Below, piece after piece: positions 48,612 through 59,135 of a stretch of 64,000 nt of DNA. Under the pieces are notes generated by a model. It was not told the DNA's origin, did not search any database, and saw only the letters and a program-made list of their open reading frames with translations. The DNA is taken from contig BFEA01000239.1 of the NCBI GenBank assembly GCA_003427395.1, positions 2,118,174 to 2,182,173 on the forward strand, given 5' to 3'. Made by a program: the position numbers and the translations under genes. Numbering within the stretch: the first letter of the stretch is position 1; every line of letters begins with the position of its first letter. The DNA comes from Chara braunii. Taxonomy: Eukaryota > Streptophyta > Charophyceae > Charales > Characeae.

Positions 48612-49018
48612 TTACCTTCTTTGTCGCGATCTGCTGTTGCGCGCCTTGGCGCACCGAGGCAAGCGAAAGGGGGTGCCGCACGACGATTGAAACGCGTTTA
48701 TAGATGCTCGCGAGTATAATCACGATCTGGACATTGATGCACGAACGTGCACTCATCCTCTGAAGATGACGGCGACATTGCTGACGTGGTGCATTGTTGC
48801 TAAGGTTGCGATCGAAGACCATTGCAGAACATCATTGGCGTGGTGCTGACATGGCATTGGACGATGGTGAGAGAGAGAGAGTGGGCGAAGGGGACTGATG
48901 ACGTGGCATTGGGAGCGCTGCCTACGTGGCAAGGCTTGTCGGTGCTGACGTGGCATCCAAAGTGTCGGCAGGGTATTGTCTGACGTGGCACTTACCTGTG
49001 TCCTGCTGACGTGGCGCT
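48612..49018 (+). other. chromovirus leader, first part, with GACGTGGCA repeats
   Basis: Non-coding. TGACGTGG(C/T)-type words occur near 48789, 48848 (TGACATGGC), 48900, 48924, 48946, 48983 and 49009. The leader is cut at 49018 by element B and resumes at 54402. Confidence 0.6.
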
Positions 49019-49695
49019 ATCGGGGCAAATACCATGACAAGGGTATTTGCTTGGGATTTTCAACGTCGGACGTTGTCCGACTCTTTGTTGAACTGAGGGA
49101 TTGATGAGATTGACGTTTGCCAAAAGTTTATTCAGACTTGACCTATGACTGAGAGATTAAAAGTTTTTGAGCTTTAGTTTGGACGCTTGTGGCGTCCGAG
49201 AGTAACGACATTAACTAGTAGTGCTTCGCTTTTGTCGAGGCCGCAGAGGTACGCGGACGTGGAAACGCTAAAGTTAGACCTATTCTACCTAAAGTAATGA
49301 TGTGCGGCCGCTAAGCCCGCGTGATTCAGGGCCTAAGTAGGCTAAACAGAGGGAGGCGTGGGCATTGAGGATATTGAACCCGAGCTTATCCTAGTAAAAT
49401 AAAGACGCACATCTGCTAGGCCACGCGATTCAGAGCCTACGAGGCCACTAAGGATCGCCATACGGGGGTTAAAACCACGATGGTGGCTGGGAGACCTAGC
49501 AGCCTGCTCTATTAAGGGCTGAAGACTGCCGCGGTTGATACTCACGCGGTCAACCGATGGGGCAGGGCCTGCAAAACCTCAAGCAGGCGAGGCAGCAGGG
49601 CCACAGGCAGGCAGGGTCTGCAAGGCGACGACATGGGGGAAAAGTGACTGGGCAAGCTCTTCATATAAAAGAGTTGCTCCTTTTATTGTTGCAAT

Positions 49696-49787
49696 AGGAG
49701 CTAGCCCAATAGGTTACGGTGCCAGATTTTCGCCCAGCAGATACCGGGATCAAGACCGACCGCACACATCCTACTGGGCCAGATCCT
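49696..49787 (+). ncRNA. tRNA-like unit inside element B
   Basis: TAGCCCAATAGG (49702-49713) is A-box-like and GGATCAAGACC (49747-49757) is a weak B box 45 bases on. Inverted arms AGGAGCTAGCCCAATAGG / CCTACTGGGCCAGATCCT enclose the unit with mismatches. It is the counterpart of 34334-34420. Confidence 0.45.
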
Positions 49788-49921
49788 TTTTGGAGCTGCC
49801 CACTCTATATGTTGCCTTGCGCGGTCTAATCCGTCCGTTCGATCGCGATGATCGCGCGGTCCAGATCCGCCGCACGGATCAGCATGGCCCCTGCGTAAGG
49901 ATGACACGCATAAATCGAGAA

Positions 49922-49922
<1 letters not shown>

Positions 49923-49955
<33 letters not shown>
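49923..49955. repeat. (AAT)n microsatellite
   Basis: Eleven AAT units followed by a T run at 49960-49970. Confidence 0.95.
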
Positions 49956-50175
49956 GATTTTTTTTTTTTTTGGTTTCATATGACCCGAATTGGGGTTAGT
50001 ATCACAGAGTGCGTGGCTGAAAAGCCACGTGAACTCGTGATGGGACCGTTGGCCAATGGTTATATATATATCGTCACAAACAGAACTGCCCGGTAAAACC
50101 GTAGGCAGAGAGAGAGAAGAGGACAACAAACGAGGGGCTGTGACAAACTGTTTCGTCGGAGTTTCACCGACTCAT

Positions 50176-50260
50176 NNNNNNNNNNNNNNNNNNNNNNNNN
50201 NNNNNNNNNNNNNNNNNNNNNNNNNNNNNNNNNNNNNNNNNNNNNNNNNNNNNNNNNNNN
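50176..50260. other. assembly gap (85 N) inside a local duplication
   Basis: GACAAACTGTTTCGTCGGAG...CCGACTCAT before the gap and CAAAATCAAA after it are repeated without a gap at 50811-50888, where only about 38 bases separate the same words. The gap size is probably a scaffolding estimate. Confidence 0.95.
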
Positions 50261-50445
50261 CAAAATCAAAGTAGACTATCACTCACCCACACCAGACGGA
50301 AAACTCTACAAACTGTCGGTTCACACCCCATCACAAGCCAGCAAAACATCCACGAAACAAAGAAAGGTCTGTCACAGCCAAAAAATACACTCCAGACACG
50401 CCGCTAGCACTAGAGGCACAGCATGGCCGCCTAGTAACGGCCCAT

Positions 50446-50462
50446 ATATATATATCGTCACA

Positions 50463-50500
<38 letters not shown>
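50446..50500. repeat. (TA)n microsatellite
   Basis: Two TA runs around the words CGTCACAAACA. The same words follow a short TA run at 50061-50081. Confidence 0.9.
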
Positions 50501-51640
50501 CTAACTAAACTAAAGACGAAGCGCCATGTGGCGCTCTTTGAAGTGACTGGGGACTGTAAGTCCCCAAAGTTGTAATAGGTGCCCGTCGCAGACGGGCAAC
50601 CGTTTTTTCTAAGGTAAGTTCTTTTAGTTTTTTTTTTCCCTCTTTTTTTTTTCTTTTTTTTTCTAGATTTCGTTTTAGATTTCTTTTTAGATTTTTCTTT
50701 TAAATTTTGTTTAGATTTTTTCCTTTTTGTGCCTGACGATTCGATTGAAGCACCCGTTCATTTTGGATGAACGGGGCGAAAAAAAAAAAAAAAAAAAGTA
50801 TGAATGTGCCAGACTGTTTCGTCGGACTTCCACCGACTCATCAGGAGGCTGAGCCTCGACAGCCCATCCACATGATGGGCAAAATCAAATGAATCTGCCG
50901 CCTTAGGCGGCTACATTCGGGGGACCCTCTGCATACGTTTGGGGTGGTTTCCAGTTTGCAATGGACGGGCGAATCATCCTGGCAGTCGAACAAACATTTT
51001 TGTGACGCCGTTCAGGCCTCCAATCGCCTCTCTCTCGTAGGGGAGCCACGACAGCTTGCTTGTCGTTGTCTCCAGCTGCGACCGTTGAGAGAGAGAGAGG
51101 GGAAAAAGCAGCAAGACTTTTTGGCCCTGGAACTTGGCGCCGATGGCGCCCAGGTTCGGGCACGTGCTATGATAAGGGGAAAAGAAAGAAAGACCCCTTT
51201 GAGCTTGACTCTAGTTCGACTATGTGAAAGGATTTGAAGGGGCGGCCGCTCATTTTGAACGGTGAGTTGCTGCTGCACAAGAAAATGAGGGGGTAAAAAA
51301 AAGAAAAGAAAGAAAAAAAAAAAGAAGGAAAAAAAAAGTAACGGCCACGTATGTGGCCGAGGCCGCGGAACAGGTGCAGCCCCATAAGCTTCTAGGGGCT
51401 GATGGGACTGCGCCTGTTCGTTTTGAACAGGCAGCAGTAAAATGGCTGGGTACAGCCATTTCCAGGAGCACCTGGCCTGGGAAAACGACCAGGTACTTAT
51501 GGGGCTTGAAGACCTTGGTTCTTCTGGGGCAGAACCAAGGCACTGAGCTCCTGACCATCGATTTAGATCGAGGGCTAGGAGCACCCACAAATTTTTGCCT
51601 GGTTGTGGGCAAAGCAGCTGCCCACATGCCTTCGGCTGGC

Positions 51641-51647
51641 TATAAAA
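51641..51647 (+). promoter_or_regulatory. TATA-like box in element B
   Basis: TATAAAA in the phrase GGCTATAAAAGCCAACAC, within GC-balanced sequence about 2.6 kb into the element. In element A the corresponding bases read GGCAAGAAAAGAC on the minus strand, so the box is eroded there. If family 1 is a giant LTR, this would be its promoter. Confidence 0.4.
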
Positions 51648-54401
51648 GCCAACACTCCACCCAGCAGCCTCGCACTTGTGGCAGTGCTGCTGGGACATTC
51701 ACTTGGGTGAGTATTGACTGGCTGCTGCATGTCGCTGAAGAGGAGATGCTGTTGGTGGAGTGAGGTCTGGAAAGAGTTGGAAGAGGAGAAGGGAGGCAGC
51801 CATAGCCGATACTGAGGGCATTCTGCCTCAGTGTTAGGCCGGTGCTGCGACTGTGGGATTACCCCTTAGGACCACTTCGTGGAACCAAGGCTCTGTCCTA
51901 GGCTGGTTGCGGCGATGCAGCAGGCTGAACTTCCCTTTGAGTAGGGTTATGATGCCGAAGTGCGGACGCATCAGCGCTGTGTTTTTTATGCAAGTGTGGG
52001 GAAGTGTTGCCCATTCAGCAACACGACCACGGTGTATCTGGTGGGGACGATACTGGTGGATTTGTGCGGCGGAGTGTTTTACAGCAGTGTTTCGTGGCAA
52101 CGGTGGTAACGTTTTGGCCGTGCGGCAGTGGTGCGTAGACCGGCGACATGAAGAGGGCGTGAAGTGAGTGCTCGCGACAGTGGCTATTGTAGTTGCGACA
52201 CTTGTGGTTTGCACCGGAAGGGCACCTTTATTTTTTTTGGGCTCGCGGCACATGCGGTTTTCAGCCAAGGCCATCTTTATTTCATTTGCGGCGTGCTGAG
52301 CAAGCGGATTTTGAGTTTAGGACCATATGGTGCTTCGGCGGTAAGGTGGGACCATTTAGGACCATTCTAGGACTAGGTGCGACTGATTTTAGATCAGGAC
52401 AAATTTGTTGGTGGGGTTATTGAGAGCAGACGTGGTGAGAGGCGGTGTAGCTTGCGAGTTGGGTTGGGACAGATCCTTGAGGTCGTGGTAACATTGGAAC
52501 TGTAATTGGGACTGCATTGGGATTGTCTAGAACATTGGGACCACGTGGAAACTGGATTGTGAGAACACCCTCCTCGAGGGTTATCTCGCTTCAATATTTT
52601 TTATGGCCAAGCCTCTGCTCATTCGGACACTTGGTGGAAGACGCTGACCGTGGCTCAGGAGAAAGGTCATAACCTGTGGAGTTGTGAGCCGTATATTTTT
52701 CTATGGTGATTATTTTCTTCTGATTGAAGTATTACCCTACTTTCTTGAGTGAGCCAGACCAAGCTTCACTCAAGGTCGGTAGAACGACTCAGATTTCTCT
52801 TCACACCTGTGTGAACTTGACCCTGTTCAATCAAATGTTCATTGGAAAGGCAAAGGAAATGTGTGTTTGCATGTGAATGATGAGGTCTGACTCGAGTATG
52901 GGATTGCATGGTTTCCTTTGAACTTGTTTGTTTGCTTTGAGTGCAGGTAAGTAGAAGGATGTTTGCAAAGGAGAATGGTTAATGCCTTATTGAGATGAGG
53001 AAAAAAATTGTTCTGCTTGTACCTTTCGTCTACTTGCTTATTAAAAATACTTGTTCTTCTGAAAAAGATTAATGCAGTGCATGTCGTAAAATGAATTCGA
53101 TTGAAATAAAGCGGATAAGATCAAATGAACTTAGCGTTTTCCTGAGGAGTACCCGTGCTATCCCGAATGACCTTATCTGCCTGTACCCATTCAAATGATT
53201 CTCTTTTTTTTTTCTCTTCTCATTTCTTTTTGTTCAAGTTACCCTGAACTTAGGAGAACTGAGAATATATGAAAGCTACTCGCAGTGGATACATTCTCTT
53301 TCCCTAGGAAACATCTGGGGCGGGGGTTCGTTGCTTTGGGAGCCGACCTTGTTATCGACCCAGAGTGGACCGTTCTACGGGGGGGTACTTTGCTGATTCG
53401 CTGGAGACGGCCCAACTTCTGAGATCCGAGTCTTGTGCTCGGATGAGGAGTACCCTTGACCACTTCCTATAGGGAAAGGCATGCAACACTTCAAGCAATG
53501 CACCTGGTCAAGAATCATCCGCAAAACAGTTTGTCATCCAAAAATATTGGAAACAGGTGAAGACATGTATGTGTGTCTAATTTTAGGTCGGCGATACGGT
53601 GGAATAAATGACTTTGGCAACACGTCTCATCAAGTCAAAACTAAGGCAGCCGATTACCTTGTCGGCTGCACCAATGTTATTGTCGAGATTCAACTCCTTA
53701 TTGGCGGTTGTATGATTATTTTGTAATGTTTGAACCGAGGTGGTCGAACTGTATTTCGATCTAGTGTTATTGGATGTACCATATGATGATTTGAATTCTT
53801 TTGGTTATCATTTCATACTGGAGATATTTCTATTGACTACTATTGGTTTCTTTTGATATAATTATATATGGATGTTTTAATTTTATTTTGACGATGTCTA
53901 AGGGACTAGGATTGAATTGGGGTTTCACGCTTGGTTGAGACCGTCCTAGCCGACCGACGCACGCTCCGTACCTAGGAGATCAGTGCCCTAGGAACAAACG
54001 ACGTTCGGGTTCGCTTAGTGTTTAACCAAGCGTATCTATATTACAGCGAACGAGCAAACGCCCTCGGCTGATCCACCTCTGCGATTGCATCTAAAAACTT
54101 TCGCAGGTGGGTTAGTAGCTCGGTAGGGATACGCCCCTAAGGGTGGTGATAGCCCCTTAGGGAAGGTAAGGTCATGCCCCGCGGGAAACTATCCTGTTGT
54201 AAGGGACCGCGGGATGTACAGCTGGCGCACCCGGCCAGAGCGGCGAAGGGATGACGCAACCATGGCCGTCTCGGCGTCTCGTGGGATTATTTATGCGTTA
54301 TCCCCAAGTTGTCTCATGTTTTTATATTGTTTAACTCCTGCGTGACATGGCCTGGAGGGCTCCCGCGCTTCGCAAAAAGGCGGGAGCCGATGCGCTCGAC
54401 A

Positions 54402-55013
54402 ACGCTTCCGTACTCCAATGGTATCTTGATATGAAGTGGCATACCAATGATGAATAAGTTGGCAAATTGTGCACAGCTGACATGGCACACTTGTTGACGG
54501 GCTTGCTGGCCATTGATCCTGATGTGGCATACTCCGTGGAGGTGTTGCGTTAGCCTGATAAGGGGTGACACGTGGCAGTAGGCGTGCACTGCTACTTCTG
54601 CAGATTGGTGAGGGATTGATACTTGCACTTGAGCGTGTTGCTGAGCGGTACAACATCACGAAAAGGTAGTGCCATGCATCAGCCCTTGTGCCTGGCTGCA
54701 TTTGCATTTGAAGAGGGACGGTCGAAGAAAATGAGTTGCTGACATCTTGATGGATTGTTGTTTTGTTGGCCGACTCTACTCACCGTGGGCTGTTCTGTGG
54801 ATGCCTGCTACTCACCAACTGTGTGTTTGTCTTGATCACACTAGTCGTGCCTGCGGTACCTGTACCACTCTCAAACAGGAACGCCATCACATAGAACAAA
54901 AAGCAGAATTAGAAAACAGATAAAATAAGTTTAGGAAATAAATTGATGTGAGGCCGTGTAATTTGCTGATTGTCTTTCATTAAGTTTACTGTGCGGCAAA
55001 CTCATTTGTCGGG
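54402..55013 (+). other. chromovirus leader, second part
   Basis: Non-coding. TGACATGGCAC (near 54479), TGATGTGGCAT (near 54521) and TGACACGTGGCA (near 54566) continue the word family of 48612-49018, which supports that B split one leader. No gene. Confidence 0.6.
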
Positions 55014-56042
55014 ATGGTTTTTGTATGGAGCTGTCTGCGCACATCTATCTTGCCCCGTTTCATTCCCTTTCTTTTCTATCCCATCTCTGTCACCCTCTTT
55101 GCCGATGAGGAGGCGGAGATAAGAACCCGAGGCCAAATCGAAGACCGACGACAGCAAATGTCGAACCGTCTTCACACATTGCTCCAAGAAGTACAAGGCG
55201 CTGGTCCTGAAGCTAAACTGCAAGTAAGCAACCTGTTTGATCTGCGTGCTGCAGAAGATGAACTGAAATAGGTTGAAGTTGTTGTCCAGATGATGACAAC
55301 CGGCAAAAGAGTGCAGCAACTGATTGATCAAGCGCGAACGACACTTGATCACATTGTTGCGGACCAATTTGCGAAGATCACAGGAGGACAAGAGGCTAAA
55401 GAAGAAAAGAAGGTTGAAGCATTTGAGAAGAAGGAAGAACCGACATAAGAGATTATGAATAACACCATCAGACAACTTAAGACCACATTTCATGCAGAAT
55501 TGAGAAAGAAAGAAGCCTATCAGAAAGCGAAGAGGGAAAAGGAAGAACAAACAAAGGAAGTAGAAAAAATTAGGCAAAAGTTTAATGTAGAAGGTTTAAA
55601 AACTGACTTGGCAATCGTCTTGCAAAACATGATGGCTTACCTTGCCCACCTAGAGATAAAGATTGACAATGTCACCGCTGAACTGCAGATGGTGACACGA
55701 TTGGTCAAAGGAAAGAACAAGGTGGTGTATGAGCAGGAGCCTAAGGGAAAAGAAGAGAAGAAACCCTAGGAAAAGTTAATGCAGGATGCTATGAAGGGAG
55801 CAAAGAAGACGTCGAAGAAACCCGAGACTTCTGGAAAAGAACTTGAAGAACCGGCGAAGAAAGAAGAACTCACGAAAAAGGAAGTGGCAAAGAAGGAAGA
55901 AGGGGAACGCCCCAAGAAAAAGGAGAAAGTCAAAATGAAACTTCCTTTCACATATAACGATAAGAAAAGAAGAACCCAACAAAAAGGAAGAGGCAAAGAA
56001 GGAAGAAGGGAACGCCCAAGAAAAAGGAGAAAGTCAAAATGA
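55014..56042 (+). pseudogene. chromovirus gag, N-terminal coiled-coil part
   Basis: One frame of about 342 codons with in-frame stops at 55269 (TAG), 55446 (TAA) and 55767 (TAG). It encodes Lys/Glu/Gln-rich helices (for example KAKREKEEQTKEVEKIRQK) typical of the charged N-terminal part of these gag proteins, ending in a Lys-rich linker with KKKEKVKMKLPFTY. A tandem duplication of about 106 bases (55881-55986 and 55987 onward) repeats the linker and shifts the frame into the gag core. A start codon cannot be fixed because the left end is degraded. Confidence 0.65.
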
Positions 56043-56875
56043 AAGTTCCTGTCACATATAACAGTAAGCGAGGGGAACATCTGTTGTTGTGGATAGAAGA
56101 AATACAGACGTATTGTAGCACCACTCCTATTGAGGCCGAAAGCCAAATTGCATTTTCGACCTCCTGTCTTGGCGAAGTCGCCAAGGAGTGGGTACTATTA
56201 GAGGCTAACACTGCTGGCTTCAAGGATAATATTGGTAAGTGGGCTAAGACTATGACCTTGCGAGAGTTTCTCCCGAAACTCAAGGAGAGATTCCTCGATA
56301 AAAAGATTGTTGATAAGGCATTTGACGAGCTCACAACAATTAGTCAGAAGCATTGGACAAATGTGGGAGCCTTGTCTCGTGAAGTGGATCATTTGTTGCA
56401 GGTACTAGGTCCGAACCTGCAGGACAATCACGTCCTATACATCTACTCTCATGTGTTGCCCGAGCCCATTCGTGGACAACCCGTGGCAGAGGCGAAATCT
56501 GATAAGTATAATTATAGACAGTTCCGAGACCTCGTGCTCCAAAGGGAGCAGATGACCGCACAGGTGAAGGAAACCTATGCGTCCGTTGTACGAAGTGGTC
56601 CAACCGGTGGTTATGGGAATGGTAAGCGGATCCTGTGGCGACAGACGCGACAAGATCACACCCTCGTCGTCGTCGATGACGACACATGGAAAAGCGGCCC
56701 CTCGATGAGGCCAAGGGTGGAGCAAACAGTGGCAGTGAGTTTGGAAAGGGTGATGTCACTGCCATGGTGGCCAACATGGGTGGCACCAATTCGGGTGGAT
56801 ACAGTAAGAAGAAGACACCACGCTCCTTCCCAGAGCATCTTGGCATTGCAGTCGGACGATCCTGAGAGAAAATGA
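56039..56875 (+). pseudogene. chromovirus gag core (Retrotrans_gag)
   Basis: The structural capsid-like domain of Ty3/gypsy gag, which packages the element RNA. Visible features are LLLWIEEIQTYC, CLGEVAKEWVL, LREFLPKLKERF and a following helix-rich region with LPEPIRGQPVAEAKS. About 215 residues are in good frame. Near 56690 a frameshift turns the rest of the frame into unrelated residues; the true continuation is in another frame and reaches the zinc knuckle at 56872-56997. No stop interrupts the domain itself, so it is the best-preserved part of the element. Confidence 0.85.
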
Positions 56876-56997
56876 ATTTGACAAGGGAAGAATGGCAGGA
56901 ACGGATGAACAATCGGCAGTGTCTCAAGTGTGGCACTGCAGGGCACATTATTGCATGGTGCCCTCTCATCCGTAACCCAAAAGGGAGTGGCCAATAA
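56872..56997 (+). pseudogene. gag zinc knuckle (CCHC)
   Basis: A 41-codon frame with CLKCGTAGHIIAWC: Cys-X2-Cys-X4-His-X4-Cys at 56920-56961, the nucleic-acid-binding knuckle at the end of gag. All four zinc ligands are present. The frame is closed by TAA at 56995, followed directly by the protease region in another frame. Confidence 0.9.
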
Positions 56998-57020
56998 GAG
57001 TAGCGTCTGCTCCTACCGAG

Positions 57021-57505
57021 TTGGAGGGTTCGGTTGAAGGTAAGGCGCCTATAACCCCTTTCAACCCCCCAACTCGCATGGCAGAGGATGACTCTTCTTC
57101 AGTCCATCGCTCAGAACACCCTGAGATTGTTTTGTGTCCTGTCTCTCTGGACGATACCCTTGACGAACTTGGTAATGAACTGAATGCTTTGAGAAGTTCA
57201 TGGGCTAAGAAAGCAAAGTCCTATGGTGAATTGATGATTGCCGACATTGAGATTACACGTACGCGAGTAGCCTCGAAATCGGTGCTTTGTTAGATCCTGG
57301 GTCAATGCGGTCCCACATTTCAGAAAAGGCAACTAAAAAATTGCATTTAGGAATACGAGTGCAGGACCTTCTGCCACCTATCACGTCTATGCTTCCGGAT
57401 AAAAGCACGATTACTGTCTTAGTCATGTTAAATGTTATTTCCGAACAAAGGAAGGAAAACAAAAATTGCATGAAGTTTCCTCGTCGAGAAAAACTTACCG
57501 TTTGA
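57021..57505 (+). pseudogene. retroviral-type aspartic protease, broken
   Basis: Would cut the gag-pol polyprotein. The first 90 codons (57021-57293) lead into the domain and end in a stop. The active-site loop is in a shifted frame, GALLDPGSMRSHIS at 57281-57322, resembling the usual LLD-(S/T)-G-A context, but with proline (CCT, 57296-57298) after the catalytic Asp. That residue is Ser or Thr in working enzymes. The frame then runs to a stop at 57503. Confidence 0.7.
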
Positions 57506-57822
57506 CTTGATTCTGGGGAATGGATTGGCACAAAAAAGCCGACCAAGAAATCAAATTCAAAGAAAAGATTGTCAACCTAAAGGACAAAAATTCTAACGTG
57601 AAACCAATCAAACTGTTTTATAAGCCTAGTTCTGAGTCATCAGTGTCTTTCTGTTGTATGAGTCTTCCTGCTTTTCGAAGTTGGCACAAGACATAATGAT
57701 GGTCCTCGTAAAGCAAGTCCATCCTCCTTCTATAGAAAAACTTCGTCATATCCTCCTTCTATAGAAAAACTTCTAACTGAATTTAAATTTAAAGGACTTG
57801 CACTACGAGAATAATTGAACGT
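57506..57822 (+). pseudogene. protease-RT linker with 29-bp duplication
   Basis: Degraded pol. ATCCTCCTTCTATAGAAAAA is the start of a 24-base phrase repeated 29 bases apart (57721-57744 and 57750-57773), which shifts the frame just before the LLTEFK-like start of the reverse transcriptase. Confidence 0.6.
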
Positions 57823-58690
57823 GCTATCAAGCACACCATCGAGATTATTCCCGGAAGTAAGATTCCCAAAAGACCCATCTATCGAATGTCTCTTAGGGAA
57901 TTAGAAGAGCTAAAGAAACAACTGCAAGAACTTACTAAGAAAGGATGAATTCGACCAAGTTCCTCTCCCTATGGTGCTCCTATCTTGTTCGTGTTAAAAA
58001 AAGGAGGAGAACTTAAAACTTTCTATCGACTATCGAGGAACCACTTCCTCGCATTGACAACTTGTTGGATCAGTTGGAGGGATGTAAGTACTTTGGTAAG
58101 ATTGATATGAAGTCACGATACCACCACATCGAGGTGGCGCTTGAAGCGTCAATGGTTGGATCACTTCAGAGTAATGTATCTCAACGAGATCCTCGTGTAT
58201 AGTAAAACACTTGAGAATCATGAGAAACACCTAAGAATGGTTCTACATAAGTTGCGGGAAGGCAACTACAAACTGAATCTTACGAAATCCGAGTTTGCTA
58301 AATCTGAGGTATTATACCTTGGACACAACGTGGACGAAGAAGGATTAAGACCTGAAAAGAAGAAAATAACAGGAATTTGGGATTGGCCCAGACCCAAGAC
58401 TGTTACTTCACTCCAATCTTTTCTAGGACTTGCTAGTTACTACAAGAAGTTCGTAAGGAGCTTCTCACTCATAGTTGCGCCTATGAAAAGACTTTTGAAG
58501 AAAGCTAAACCTTGGTTATGGAACAAAGATTGTGAGTCTGAATTTAAAAAGTTAAAATATGTACTAACTCACTGTCATGTCTTGAAAATTGTTAATACTT
58601 TTCTCCCTTTCATTGTCACTACTGATGCTAGTCTGTACGAGATTGGGGCTACGCTGCAACAAGATGCCGACAAGGATATACACTCGTTAA
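57823..58690 (+). pseudogene. Ty3/gypsy reverse transcriptase, internally deleted
   Basis: Would copy element RNA to DNA. The N-terminal part reads HTIEIIPGSKIPKRPIYRMS, LEELKKQLQELTKKG, an in-frame TGA at 57946, then IRPSSSPYGAPILFV. Around 58020-58040 about ten codons are missing and the frame changes to EPLPRIDNLLDQLEGCKYF and KIDMKSRYHHIEV. A larger deletion near 58145 removes most of the palm. The polymerase box then reads VMYLNEILVYSKTL: Tyr-Leu-Asn-Glu (58177-58188), where the family has two aspartates. The thumb and connection (YLGHNVDEEGLRPEKKK, FLGLASYYKKFV) are well kept. Confidence 0.85.
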
Positions 58691-59135
58691 GTTTATGTCC
58701 AAGCGTCTACCGTCAGATAAAGTAGTTAACTCCACATACGAAAGGGAATTGTATGCTCTAGTTGCAGCTCTCGACACATGGAAACACTACTTGCGCGGGA
58801 GACACTTCACTGTGTATTCAGACCACTCTACCCTGAAGTGGATAAAGACTCAACCCCAACTCTCCGACAAGTTAGTTAAATGGTCTGCTTTCATTGACAC
58901 GGTCGATTTTGAAATGAAAACTATTGAAGGAAATTCTAACGTTGTTGCAGAAGCTTTGTCCAGACGATCTGATTTCTTTGGAGCTATTGTCTCTTATCTT
59001 GATATTGGGAATGAATTGAAAGACCAAATTCGTAAGGGTTACGTTGATAATTCAATCTGCAGCCCTATCATTAGGACCCTACAAAGCAACCCTGAATTAT
59101 TCACTAAATATCGAATGTTTGATGACTTTCATTGA
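58612..59135 (+). pseudogene. RNase H domain of Ty3/gypsy pol
   Basis: Degrades the RNA strand of the hybrid. The first catalytic Asp is in TTDASLYEIGATLQQD (58624) in the RT frame. A frameshift near 58690 follows, then STYERELYALVAALDTWKHY and the last core motif YSDHSTLKW (58821). The likely acidic residues are present, but split over two frames. The frame stops at 59133, before the integrase. Confidence 0.85.

Larger units (their letters stand above)
49019..54401 (+). mobile_element. family-1 element B, nested in the chromovirus leader
   Basis: 5383 bases including an 85-base gap. Left end TATCGGGGCAAATACC (TGTCGGGG in the inverse of A), right end GATGCGCTCGACA at 54401. The flanks GCGC (49015-49018) and ACGC (54402-54405) may be a target duplication with one change. 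It is collinear with the reverse complement of element A along its length: terminal hairpin, tRNA-like unit, T-rich/A-rich zone, the pair 51241-51860 against 32690-32010, and the end region 53590-54401 against 29970-29137. No coding domain. Confidence 0.8.
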
